From NCBI GenBank assembly GCA_044358015.1, contig JBIKOO010000004.1:29874-93873 (forward strand): a DNA stretch of 64,000 nucleotides, read 5' to 3'. Under the pieces are notes generated by a model. The model was not told the DNA's origin. It saw only the letters and a list, made by a program, of their open reading frames with translations, and did no database searches. Shown one piece after another: positions 51,968 to 60,202 of this stretch (positions within the stretch are counted from its first letter, which is position 1; each line of letters opens with the position of its first letter). The translations under genes were made by a program, and so were the position numbers. This stretch comes from Casp-actino8 sp044358015 (GTDB lineage Bacteria > Actinomycetota > Acidimicrobiia > Acidimicrobiales > Ilumatobacteraceae).

Positions 51968-52342
51968 ATGTTGGGAGTCATCGCCTCAGTCATCCTCGGG
52001 GGAGTGATGTGTGTAGCCGGTGGCTCAAAGGTTGCCATGGGTAAGCGTTGGCCGGTTGAAGCACAAGCGTTAGGTGCGCCAAAGGCAATTGCACCAATCG
52101 TGCCGTGGATTGAGATTGCATTAGGTGCACTGCTGATCGTTCAAATCAAGCCAGAAGTTGTCGGTGCACTATCTCTTGCTTTGCTGGTGACGTTTACCTT
52201 GCTCATTATTCGACAACTTCAAAAGGGTCATCGACCAGTGTGTGCATGCTTCGGATCATGGAGCAGTAAACCATTGAGCGGAAAACATGTGGCGCGCAAC
52301 GCGGGTTTCATTGCCCTCGCGCTGATTACGATCTTTGCTTAG
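51968..52342 (+). CDS. MauE/DoxX-like small membrane protein
   Basis: 124 residues with four membrane helices. VCACFGSWSSKPLSGKHVARNAGFIAL is typical of MauE / DoxX-like redox membrane proteins, which assist disulfide or quinone-dependent oxidation. ATG at 51968 preferred over the preceding TTG. Close behind the flavin reductase gene (5 bases) and convergent with the oligopeptidase. The CxC pair suggests a redox function. Confidence 0.75.
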   Translation: MLGVIASVILGGVMCVAGGSKVAMGKRWPVEAQALGAPKAIAPIVPWIEIALGALLIVQIKPEVVGALSLALLVTFTLLIIRQLQKGHRPVCACFGSWSSKPLSGKHVARNAGFIALALITIFA

Positions 52343-52345
52343 TTC

Positions 52346-54379
52346 TTAGCCAAGCGTTGCCAAAAGGAATGCACTCACACGGGCTTCTTCGCGCCAACGT
52401 TCGTAGCGTCCGCTTGGACCACCATGGCCTGCTCCCATTTCGGTGCGCAACAACAAGGGAGCATGATTGGTTCGGAGTTCGCGAATCTTGGCAACCCACT
52501 TGGCGGGTTCGTGATATGCAACGCGCGGATCATTCAGGCCACCACTCGCGAAGATTGCTGGGTAGTCACGCGCGTTGACGTTGTCGTATGGCGAGTACTG
52601 CAACATGCATGTTGCAAATGGTTCAACGCGCGGGTCGCCCCACTCTTCCCACTCGGTCACGGTGAGTGGCAATGAAGGATCACTCATGGTTGTCACCACA
52701 TCAACGAAGGGAACTTCAGCGACAGCAGCACTCCATAATTCGGGGCGCAAGTTGATGCACGCACCAACCATCAACCCACCGGCACTTCCGCCGCGTACTG
52801 CAAGACGTTGTGGTGCAGCCCAACCCGAAGCAATCACATCATCAGCGACTGCGTTGACATCATCAAATGTGTTGCGCTTTTTTTCAAGGCGGCCATCGAT
52901 ATACCAACGTCGGCCCATTTCGCCGCCACCTCGTGGGTGAGCAAGAACCCACGTCCAGCCGCGATCAACGAGTGATAAGCGAGCAACGCTAAACCATGGT
53001 GGCATGGATGCTTCGTAGCTGCCGTAGGCGTAGACCATGCATGGTGCATCGCCAGTTGCTTGGGCTGACTTGAGGCGCACGATGTCGTACGGAACTTTGG
53101 TTCCATCAACAGATGCGGCCCAGGCTCGAACCGTTTCATAGGCCCCAAGGTCAACATTGGGTGTAGGTGAGCGCTTGAGCATGATGCGCTCGCCAGTCGC
53201 AATGTTCTGTTCCCACACCGTTGATGGAGTCACCATGCTTTCTGAAACAAAGCGCAACCACTCGGTATTCCATTCGGGATTGCTGTCAGGTTCAACATCA
53301 TGAGGTGCCGAGCCAAGATCAATTGGCTGCATTGATCCGTCACGAAGCATGATGCGTAGTCGTGGTTGTGCCTTTACCCACTCGTGAATCACGAGGTGCG
53401 TAGCAAAGCAGTCGGCGCGCATGATGCGATTGCCTTCAACATGGGCAACTAATTCGGCCCATTCCGATGGTTGCGACTCGGGCGCTTGCATGATTCGGAA
53501 ATCAATGGCATCTTCGTTTGTGAGCACAATGAAGCGATCGCCCCAGTGATCAATGTGATACTCAACATCATCGCGACGCTCGCGAACAACGACCGGTTGG
53601 TCGAGGGGACTGTGAGCTGAAATCAGTCGGGTTTCGCTTGAAGTTTTGCTATCGGCATCAATGACAATCCACGAGCCACTGCGCGTGAGATCAATTCCGA
53701 CATAGAAGCGTTCATCGGTTTCTTCAAATACTTTGACGTCTTGTTTCTGGGCTGTACCAATTTGATGCCGCCAGACCGTACTTGGTCGTTCTTGATCGTC
53801 GTAGGTGACATAGAAGATGAACTGTGAATCAGCACTCCATGCGGTGCCAGCCCACGAAGTGTCTTCAATCTCATCAGCCAAATCAAGCCCAGTGCGCAGA
53901 TCGCGAATACGCATCGTGAAGTGTTCGCTGCCATCGGTGTCGCTTGACCAAATCAGCAGGTGTGTGTCGGGGCTGATATCAAATGAACCCAGCGAGAAGT
54001 ATTCGTGGCCGTCGGCGAGAACATTCTCGTCCAAGATGGTCGTTGCTGTTGCAGTCTCGCGTGAAACACCACGACAATGAATGGGATACTGCAAGCCCTC
54101 TTCAGTTCGCGTGGCGTACCACCAACCATCTTTGAGAGTTGGCACGCTTTCGTCAGTCTCTTGGATACGCGATTTGATTTCGTTGAACAGGGTCTCAACC
54201 AATTCGGTGTGCGGGGCGAACCACTCGTCACAGTTCTCGTTCTCGGCTTCGAGATAGGCGATGGTGTCAGGGTCGTCGCGGTTGCTCATCCAGTAATAAG
54301 GATCGTCAACGTCGCCGGTCGGGCGAGTGAGGAAATGAGGAACTTTTTTGGCGACCGGGCCGCGAGAGTCAAAAGGCAC
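52346..54379 (-). CDS. ptrB: S9 family peptidase (oligopeptidase B type)
   Basis: 677 residues. N-terminal propeller domain with VDDPYYWMSNRDDPDTIAYLEAEN, the protease II family signature, and C-terminal hydrolase domain with nucleophile Ser in VRGGSAGGLMVGACINLRP, Asp in the region before DPRV and His in GAGHGGPSGR. It cleaves short peptides after basic residues in the cytosol. GTG start; ferredoxin gene divergent. Specificity between oligopeptidase B and prolyl oligopeptidase is not fixed by eye, but the overall pattern favours B. Confidence 0.87.
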   Translation of the reverse strand: MPFDSRGPVAKKVPHFLTRPTGDVDDPYYWMSNRDDPDTIAYLEAENENCDEWFAPHTELVETLFNEIKSRIQETDESVPTLKDGWWYATRTEEGLQYPIHCRGVSRETATATTILDENVLADGHEYFSLGSFDISPDTHLLIWSSDTDGSEHFTMRIRDLRTGLDLADEIEDTSWAGTAWSADSQFIFYVTYDDQERPSTVWRHQIGTAQKQDVKVFEETDERFYVGIDLTRSGSWIVIDADSKTSSETRLISAHSPLDQPVVVRERRDDVEYHIDHWGDRFIVLTNEDAIDFRIMQAPESQPSEWAELVAHVEGNRIMRADCFATHLVIHEWVKAQPRLRIMLRDGSMQPIDLGSAPHDVEPDSNPEWNTEWLRFVSESMVTPSTVWEQNIATGERIMLKRSPTPNVDLGAYETVRAWAASVDGTKVPYDIVRLKSAQATGDAPCMVYAYGSYEASMPPWFSVARLSLVDRGWTWVLAHPRGGGEMGRRWYIDGRLEKKRNTFDDVNAVADDVIASGWAAPQRLAVRGGSAGGLMVGACINLRPELWSAAVAEVPFVDVVTTMSDPSLPLTVTEWEEWGDPRVEPFATCMLQYSPYDNVNARDYPAIFASGGLNDPRVAYHEPAKWVAKIRELRTNHAPLLLRTEMGAGHGGPSGRYERWREEARVSAFLLATLG

Positions 54380-54437
54380 TCTCCGAGAGTACGCCCGATC
54401 TCACGCTTTTGGTGACCCGCCATTATCGTTCTCGGCG

Positions 54438-54707
54438 ATGCGGGTGTGGATCGACCAAGACTTGTGTACCGGAGATGGCCTATGTCTCGACCATTGCCCC
54501 GATGCTTTCGTGCAGCTTGAAGATGGAATTGCCTACGTAGCTGAGGCCGGCGTGGCCCTAAATGACCCCGGCGGATCGGGCAGTCTGGCGTGGGTGCCGC
54601 TCAAGAATTACCAGGCGGTGGTCGATGCCGCTGAGGCCTGCCCAGGCGAGTGCATTTTCATTGAATTGCCTGCTCAGCCCATCGGCGAATTGTCGGCGAG
54701 CGCTTAG
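54438..54707 (+). CDS. Ferredoxin (4Fe-4S or 3Fe-4S)
   Basis: 89 residues from the ATG at 54438. Cys10-x5-Cys16-x3-Cys20-Pro and a distal ACPGEC supply the cluster. Many actinobacterial ferredoxins of this form have Ala in the third place and hold [3Fe-4S]; here Cys20 would allow [4Fe-4S]. It is followed within 130 bases by the SUF operon, so it may be a client or an electron donor for cluster assembly. Confidence 0.85.
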   Translation: MRVWIDQDLCTGDGLCLDHCPDAFVQLEDGIAYVAEAGVALNDPGGSGSLAWVPLKNYQAVVDAAEACPGECIFIELPAQPIGELSASA

Positions 54708-54762
54708 TTCAGGTTGCGCAAGAAATCTGAGTCGGGTCTATCAATCGGCGAGGATAATTGTT

Positions 54763-54776
54763 ACTATCGGCGTAGT
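54763..54776. promoter_or_regulatory. Candidate SUF operator ACTA-N6-TAGT, site 1
   Basis: ACTATCGGCGTAGT, an inverted ACTA/TAGT pair around a CGGCG-containing spacer, 59 bases before the sufB ATG. The same arrangement recurs before sufD at 56702. Fe-S-sensing Rrf2 regulators (SufR/IscR type) control SUF genes in other actinobacteria; no such regulator gene is in the window. Confidence 0.5.
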
Positions 54777-54834
54777 GTTAATTCAGCTAGAGGGTTCGTG
54801 ACCAGCGAATCCTGCGTACTTTGGAGTCCCCCCA

Positions 54835-56235
54835 ATGACATCATTCGATCTCGATCTCAGTAAGTACTCGCTCGGTTGGAGCGACGATGTTGAATACGCC
54901 TTCAAACCCGAAAAGGGTCTGAGCAAGCCCGTCGTCGATCAGATTTCGTGGTGGAAGGGCGAGCCCAAGTGGATGACGCAATTCCGCGAGCGCAGCTTGA
55001 ACTTGTTTGAGAAGAAGCCCATGTCGCCGTGGTTCGCCAACAACATGCCCGACATCGACTTCCAAGACATCTTCTACTACCTGCGCCCAGCCAATGCCCA
55101 AGTTAATGAATGGGATGATCTTCCCGAGCAGATGAAGGCCACCTACGAAAAGTTGGGTATCCCCGAAGCCGAGCGCAAGTACTTGGCCGGCGTGACTGCA
55201 CAGTTTGAAAGTGAAGTGGTGTTCCACCGCAACCGTGTTGAACTTGAAGAACAGGGAATCTTGTTCTGCGACATGGACACCGCGTTGCGCGAGTATCCCG
55301 AATTGGTCAAGCAGTATTTCGGCACAGTCATTCCGCCAGGGGACAACAAGTTCTCGGCACTCAACAGCGCAGTGTGGTCGGGTGGATCATTCATTTATGT
55401 TCCGCCGGGCGTCGAATGCGAAATGCCATTGCAGGCTTACTTCCGCATTAACGCTGAAAATGCTGGACAATTCGAACGTACTCTCATCATCGCCGATGAA
55501 GGTTCAAAGGTTCACTACATCGAAGGCTGTTCAGCCCCGGTGTACACGAGCGACTCATTGCACTCGGCCGTTGTTGAAATCATCGTGAAGCCCAGTGCCC
55601 ACGTGACTTACACAACGATTCAGAACTGGTCGCCCAACGTGTACAACTTGGTCACCAAGCGTGCTCGTGTTGAAGCCGAAGGCCACATGGAGTGGATCGA
55701 TGGCAACATCGGTTCAAAGCTCACCATGAAGTATCCAAGTGTGTACCTCGTCGGACCAAAGGCAACGGGCGAAGTATTGAGCGTTGCGTACGCCGGTGCT
55801 GGTCAGCATCAAGACGCTGGCGCCAAGATGGTGCACGCTGCTCCCGAAACCACATCGAAGATTGTGTCGAAATCAATCAGCAAAGACGGCGGAATCACGG
55901 CATACCGCGGACTCGTGCGTGTTGACGAAGGCGCATACGGATGCAAGAGCCACGTGCAGTGTGACGCTCTCATTCTTGATGATCAGAGCGAAAGCCGCAC
56001 CTTCCCATACATGGAAGTCGGCGAGAAAGACGCACAGATCGGTCACGAAGCAACCGTGTCAAAGATTGCTGATGAGCAGTTGTTCTACTTGCAGAGTCGT
56101 GGCTTGTCACAAGAGCAGGCCATGGGCATGATCGTGAACGGATTCATTGAGCCCGTGACTCGCACCTTGCCGATGGAATACGCCGTCGAGTGGAGCCGTC
56201 TCATCGAACTCCAGATGGAAGGCTCAGTCGGCTGA
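54835..56235 (+). CDS. sufB: Fe-S cluster assembly protein SufB
   Basis: 466 residues. FKPEKGLSKPVVDQISWWKGEPKWMTQFR at the start, SGGSFIYVPPGVECEMPLQAYFRINAENAGQFERTLIIADEGS in the middle, and CKSHVQCDALILDDQSESRTFPYMEV near the end are diagnostic. The scaffold builds nascent [4Fe-4S] clusters with SufC and SufD. Gene order B-D-C is the usual actinobacterial order. It is followed here by a palindromic repeat and a small extra gene before sufD, which differs from the standard layout. Confidence 0.95.
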   Translation: MTSFDLDLSKYSLGWSDDVEYAFKPEKGLSKPVVDQISWWKGEPKWMTQFRERSLNLFEKKPMSPWFANNMPDIDFQDIFYYLRPANAQVNEWDDLPEQMKATYEKLGIPEAERKYLAGVTAQFESEVVFHRNRVELEEQGILFCDMDTALREYPELVKQYFGTVIPPGDNKFSALNSAVWSGGSFIYVPPGVECEMPLQAYFRINAENAGQFERTLIIADEGSKVHYIEGCSAPVYTSDSLHSAVVEIIVKPSAHVTYTTIQNWSPNVYNLVTKRARVEAEGHMEWIDGNIGSKLTMKYPSVYLVGPKATGEVLSVAYAGAGQHQDAGAKMVHAAPETTSKIVSKSISKDGGITAYRGLVRVDEGAYGCKSHVQCDALILDDQSESRTFPYMEVGEKDAQIGHEATVSKIADEQLFYLQSRGLSQEQAMGMIVNGFIEPVTRTLPMEYAVEWSRLIELQMEGSVG

Positions 56236-56246
56236 TTCTTTCGTGT

Positions 56247-56293
56247 TTCTGGTGCAGAATTGTTACGAAATACGCAACGATCCTGCACCAGAA
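56247..56293. repeat. Imperfect palindromic repeat related to the CTGGTG family, copy 3
   Basis: Outer arms TTCTGGTGCAG (56247-56257) and CTGCACCAGAA (56283-56293), with an extended imperfect stem inside (56259-56267 against 56273-56281). It shares the TTTCTGGTG head with copies 1 and 2 but a different core. It lies after sufB and before the small gene on the same strand, so it may attenuate transcription or mark the end of the sufB mRNA. Confidence 0.65.
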
Positions 56294-56315
56294 TCACAAC
56301 GGGTAGATTGTTCTG

Positions 56316-56669
56316 ATGCCGATGCGTCAAGAGTGCAAGAACTTTGAAAGTCGCACGTATGGCAACGGCGACACGGTTCGTAAATGCAACCTCGATCTAG
56401 CTCCTGACGCCCCGTGGCGTTGCCCCGAAAACTGTCCGGCGTATGCCCGCCGTCCCGATGCCGGTTGGACTTACGGATCTCTCGTGCCACCTCGCACCCC
56501 GGCTGAACCGCCCGGTCTTGATGATGGTTCAGCGGCCGCAGTTCTCGATGAGGCTGAAGACATTTTGAACGCCGTTGGCGCGCAAATGATTGCCGAGGTT
56601 GAAGCCGAAAGATCCCAGCAGAAGTCCAAGGGTCTGAAGCGGTTCTTTCGTCGCCGACCTAAGGATTGA
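56316..56669 (+). CDS. Small four-Cys protein between sufB and sufD, unknown
   Basis: 117 residues. Four cysteines cluster in the first 40 residues: Cys7, Cys24, Cys36 and Cys40 (WRCPENCPAY), enough to bind zinc or an Fe-S cluster. A Pro-rich stretch, an acidic helix and a basic C-terminus (KGLKRFFRRRPKD) follow. No family recognised. Position inside the SUF cluster suggests a role in, or dependence on, Fe-S assembly, but this is by association only. Confidence 0.65.
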   Translation: MPMRQECKNFESRTYGNGDTVRKCNLDLAPDAPWRCPENCPAYARRPDAGWTYGSLVPPRTPAEPPGLDDGSAAAVLDEAEDILNAVGAQMIAEVEAERSQQKSKGLKRFFRRRPKD

Positions 56670-56701
56670 GTCACAGACTTCGTCCCTCAGGGTGAATTAC
56701 C

Positions 56702-56715
56702 ACTACGGCGGTAGT
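56702..56715. promoter_or_regulatory. Candidate SUF operator ACTA-N6-TAGT, site 2, overlapping a -10 element
   Basis: ACTACGGCGGTAGT with flanking ATTACC and AATAT. The end of the motif runs into TAATAT (56715-56720), a good -10 box seven bases before the sufD GTG, which suggests a leaderless transcript blocked directly by the bound regulator. Confidence 0.5.
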
Positions 56716-56726
56716 AATATTTATCC

Positions 56727-57902
56727 GTGCCCGTTTTGACCCCCGACTCGGCGCTCAGTCTTGGTGCGACTTGGTCTCAGGTCCGCCGTTCCGCTCACGA
56801 GCGGGCGATTGCAGCTCCGTTCCCCACCATTGATGAAGAGACCTGGCGTTACAGCCGCATCGGCGAATTAGACCTTGCGACTTTCGCCATTGCCGAAACG
56901 CCAACCACGATCACCGGTGAATCGAGCCAGGTAACTGTGACTCGAGTGCCGGCCTCAAGTGCGAGCGTTGATTCTTCGCTCGCTGAGTTATTTGCGCAGT
57001 CAACAAGCACCGATCTTTTCAACAGCCTCAACTTGGCTCATATGGACGTTGTCGTTGTGTCAGTTGCCCGTGGTGTCGTTGCACCGCAACCGATCGTCAT
57101 CACGCACACTCTGAATGGCGATGGTTCGGTCTATTTCCCTCGGCTCGTGATCAATGCCACCGAAAACAGTGAAGTGACAGTGGTTGAACGTTTCATCTCT
57201 GATGACGGTGTGCGCTCATTAGTAGTGCCTGTGCTTGATGCTCGTGCTGCGCAGTCGGCGCGCATTCGCTACCTGGCAATCAACGAACTTGGTGACAAGT
57301 CGTGGCAAATTGGTGAGCACGACAGCGTCGGCGAGCGTGACTCGGACACATTGTTGGCCACAGTTGCTCTCGGTGGCGATTACGCACGTGTGAGCACCGC
57401 AGCACGTTTGCGCGGCCAGGGAAGTAACACTCGTCAAGTCGCGTTGTATTTTGCTGGCGGAACCCAAATGCATGACTTCCGTACGTTGCAGGAGCATGCT
57501 GCTCCACGAACTACGAGCGACTTGCTCTTCAAGGGCGCTGTTCAAGACACCGCGAAGAGCGTGTACACCGGCCTCATCAAGATTCACAACAATGCCAAGG
57601 GTTCGGTGGCTTATCAGACCAATCGCAACCTCACGTTGTCGCATGGTGCATGGGCCGAAAGCGTTCCTAACCTCGAGATTGAAACCAACGATGTGAAGTG
57701 CAGTCACGCATCAACTGTCGGACCAATTGATGAAGACCAGTTGTTCTATCTTGAAAGCCGTGGCGTCAACCCTGATGTTGCGCAACGTTTAGTCGTTCTT
57801 GGATTCTTTGATGAAGTGTTGGCGCAATTGCCCGTTGGCGATTTGGCCGCACCGTTACGTCAACGAGTCGCGCAAAAACTTTCGATCGGAGACCCATCAT
57901 GA
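56727..57902 (+). CDS. sufD: Fe-S cluster assembly protein SufD
   Basis: 391 residues from a GTG. The SufBD core is recognisable: GGTQMHDFRTLQEHAAPRTTSDLLFKGAVQDTAKSVYTGLIKIHNNAKGSVAYQTNRNLTLS, EIETNDVKCSHASTVGPIDEDQLFYLESRG. It forms the SufBC2D scaffold. A likely promoter lies just before the start, so the gene can be transcribed independently of sufB. It ends in an ATGA overlap with the Rieske protein gene. Confidence 0.93.
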   Translation: MPVLTPDSALSLGATWSQVRRSAHERAIAAPFPTIDEETWRYSRIGELDLATFAIAETPTTITGESSQVTVTRVPASSASVDSSLAELFAQSTSTDLFNSLNLAHMDVVVVSVARGVVAPQPIVITHTLNGDGSVYFPRLVINATENSEVTVVERFISDDGVRSLVVPVLDARAAQSARIRYLAINELGDKSWQIGEHDSVGERDSDTLLATVALGGDYARVSTAARLRGQGSNTRQVALYFAGGTQMHDFRTLQEHAAPRTTSDLLFKGAVQDTAKSVYTGLIKIHNNAKGSVAYQTNRNLTLSHGAWAESVPNLEIETNDVKCSHASTVGPIDEDQLFYLESRGVNPDVAQRLVVLGFFDEVLAQLPVGDLAAPLRQRVAQKLSIGDPS

Positions 57903-58222
57903 CCATCGTCTGTCGTCTCGATGAAATTGAAGCCGGTACCGCCAAGAAAGTTGTCGTTGACGGAAAAGCCGTCGCGCTCGTTCGCATTGATGACGATGTC
58001 TACGCAATTGGTGATGTGTGCAGTCATGCCAACGTGTCACTCAGTGATGGTGGCGAAGTGTGGTGCGATGAAAAGCAACTCGAATGCCCCAAGCACGGAA
58101 GTGCCTTCAGTTTGATCACTGGACTTCCCAACACTTTCCCCGCAACTCAGCCAGTCGCAGTATTTGATGCACGAGTTGTTGATGGCGCCGTACATGTCTC
58201 TGCTAAAGGATCGGCATCATGA
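57899..58222 (+). CDS. Rieske [2Fe-2S] ferredoxin (SUF-associated)
   Basis: 107 residues. Rieske ligands are CSH in DVCSHANVSLSDG and CPKH in LECPKHGSAF, in a NirD/bphA3-like small ferredoxin. In actinobacterial SUF operons such a protein sits in this place, possibly supplying electrons for assembly. Overlaps sufD and sufC with ATGA at both sides. Confidence 0.92.
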   Translation: MTIVCRLDEIEAGTAKKVVVDGKAVALVRIDDDVYAIGDVCSHANVSLSDGGEVWCDEKQLECPKHGSAFSLITGLPNTFPATQPVAVFDARVVDGAVHVSAKGSAS

Positions 58223-59013
58223 GTACTCTCGAAATTCGCGACCTTCATGCATCAGTTGGCGACAAGAAAATCCTTCATGGCGTCAATCTGACCATCTCGT
58301 CTGGCGAAGTGCATGCAGTGATGGGCCCGAACGGCGCTGGCAAGAGCACGCTCTCAGCCGTCGTCATGGGTAAGACCGGTTACACGGTGACATCGGGTTC
58401 GGTGCTGCTTGATGGTGTTGAAATGCTCGGTATGCCCACTTGGAAGCGTGCGTCGGCCGGTCTGCATCTCGTGATGCAGTATCCAACCGAAGTTCCTGGC
58501 GTCATGCTCAATGATGTTTTGTCCGAGGCCTTGAAGGGCCGTGGTCGAGACGGTGACATTGCTCGTCTTGACACATTGCTCAAGACCGAAGCAGGACGCA
58601 TTCACTTTGAGGAGAAGTTCTTAGATCGTCCGCTCAATGTTGACTTGTCGGGTGGCGAAAAGAAGCGCAATGAAACTTTGCAACTATCCATTCTGAAGCC
58701 GCTGTTTGTGATTCTTGACGAACTTGACTCGGGTCTTGACGTCGATGCATTGCGTGACTGTGCTCGTCGCGTCATGGACGCAACAAGTGAAGACAATTTG
58801 GGCGCACTAGTGATCACTCACTACAGCCGCCTTCTCACCGAACTTCGCCCGAGCAAGATTCACATTCTTGTGAAGGGCCGTATCGTCGAAACTGGCGGAC
58901 CAGAACTCGCTGATGTTCTTGAACGTGATGGCTATGCGGCTTTCACACCAGCTGAAGTTGCAGCCGAAGCAGATGCCAAAGACGACCCGATGGGTTTTGG
59001 TCTTTTCCCCTGA
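58219..59013 (+). CDS. sufC: Fe-S cluster assembly ATPase SufC
   Basis: 264 residues. Walker A GPNGAGKST near residue 35, signature LSGGEKKRNE, Walker B LFVILDELDSGLDVDALRD and the H-loop VITHYSRLL; ELDSGLD is the specific SufC variant. It powers the SufBC2D scaffold. No sufS, sufU or sufT follows; the next gene is on the other strand, so the desulfurase must be elsewhere. Confidence 0.95.
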   Translation: MSTLEIRDLHASVGDKKILHGVNLTISSGEVHAVMGPNGAGKSTLSAVVMGKTGYTVTSGSVLLDGVEMLGMPTWKRASAGLHLVMQYPTEVPGVMLNDVLSEALKGRGRDGDIARLDTLLKTEAGRIHFEEKFLDRPLNVDLSGGEKKRNETLQLSILKPLFVILDELDSGLDVDALRDCARRVMDATSEDNLGALVITHYSRLLTELRPSKIHILVKGRIVETGGPELADVLERDGYAAFTPAEVAAEADAKDDPMGFGLFP

Positions 59014-59024
59014 TTGTTGTGTAA

Positions 59025-59894
59025 TCAGATCTCCAGCAAACGACGAATGCGTTCGTCGGTGCTCGGGTGGGTTGAAAACAGTTTTGAGATGTTGACTCCA
59101 CCAGTTCGTCGCTGACCAAACTCGGCGAGCGGGTTGTGAATGTACGCCTGAGCTTGCGCCGGAGCGACCTGCATCGGAGTACGGCTCGCAGCTTGCTCGA
59201 TGCGCTGTAACGCGCGGGCCAAACTTTGACCTGAACCAAGAAGTTCGGCTGCACTGCGGTCGGCTTCAAACTCGCGGCTACGACTAATCGCCATCTGAAT
59301 CAATGAAGCCGAAATTGGTGCCAACATTGAGATGAGAAGTAGCGCAATGGGATTGGGGCGATCTTCATCGTCGCGGCCACCACCAAAGAGTGCGGCGAAG
59401 TAAGCCATCTGGGCGATTGCCGAAATGGCCGTGGCGACTGCGGCAGCTACTGAACCAATCAAGATGTCGCGGTTGCGGACATGCATCAGTTCATGGGCCA
59501 TGACTCCTTCAAGTTCATCGGCGGGCATTGACCGCAGAAGTCCTTGAGTTGCGCACACCACTGCATTGTTGGGTCCACGTCCGGTGGCAAACGCATTGGG
59601 TTGCTCGGCGGGTGAAATGGCAACACGGGGCATCGGCATATTGGCGCGCTGTGCAAGCGACTGCACCATGCGATAAAACTCGGGTGCATCACTCTCGGTA
59701 ATCACCACAGCCTTGGCTGACTTGAGTGCGAGTTTGTCACTGAACCAATAACTGCCACCAACCATCACGAGGGCAATGACAACGCCAATCATGACGGCAC
59801 CAGAACTACCTCCGCCTAGAAGGCCGGCGACTGTGACAATGAGGCCACCAAGTGCCGCTAGTAAGACGGTTGTTTTCATTGTGTTCTTAAACAT
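59025..59894 (-). CDS. htpX: Zinc metalloprotease HtpX homologue
   Basis: 289 residues. Two N-terminal membrane helices, the metal site AHELMHVRNRD (HExxH), two further helices (ATAISAIAQMAYFAALF, ALLLISMLAPISASLI) and REFEADRSAAELLG with the third ligand Glu. It degrades misfolded membrane proteins under stress. It follows the zinc-ribbon gene by 23 bases in an operon with the P-type ATPase, so a stress role of the whole operon is plausible. Confidence 0.93.
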   Translation of the reverse strand: MFKNTMKTTVLLAALGGLIVTVAGLLGGGSSGAVMIGVVIALVMVGGSYWFSDKLALKSAKAVVITESDAPEFYRMVQSLAQRANMPMPRVAISPAEQPNAFATGRGPNNAVVCATQGLLRSMPADELEGVMAHELMHVRNRDILIGSVAAAVATAISAIAQMAYFAALFGGGRDDEDRPNPIALLLISMLAPISASLIQMAISRSREFEADRSAAELLGSGQSLARALQRIEQAASRTPMQVAPAQAQAYIHNPLAEFGQRRTGGVNISKLFSTHPSTDERIRRLLEI

Positions 59895-59917
59895 TGTGAG
59901 TCCTTTCAGAAGTGTGA

Positions 59918-60202
59918 TTAGCCGAAATCAAACAGATCGCCGAGGAGGCTCTTCGTCTTGCTCTTTTTGACTGGTTGTCCGTACCTGTCAACCTTGCCGT
60001 ACTTGTAGCGGTCGTCATCATCGTCGTCGTCATCATCACGACGTGATCGTGAAGACGATTCCGAGACTGCAGAGCGCTCGATGATTTTGTCAAGCTCTCC
60101 ACGATCAAGCCAGACTCCGCGACAAGTTGGGCAGTAATCAATTTCTACTCCTTGGCGATCGGCCATGACCAAAGAGGCGTTGGGGCAAACTGGGCAATTC
60201 AT
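59918..60202 (-). CDS. Zinc-ribbon (zf-TFIIB) protein with poly-Asp run
   Basis: 94 residues from the ATG in ATGA overlap with the ATPase stop. MNCPVCPNASL and YCPTCRGVWLDRGELDKIIE form the TFIIB-type zinc ribbon, with two CxxC knuckles. A run of nine Asp follows, then a Lys-rich tail ending LLGDLFDFG. Members of this family are uncharacterised. Coupled to the ATPase and followed by htpX. Confidence 0.88.
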   Translation of the reverse strand: MNCPVCPNASLVMADRQGVEIDYCPTCRGVWLDRGELDKIIERSAVSESSSRSRRDDDDDDDDDRYKYGKVDRYGQPVKKSKTKSLLGDLFDFG

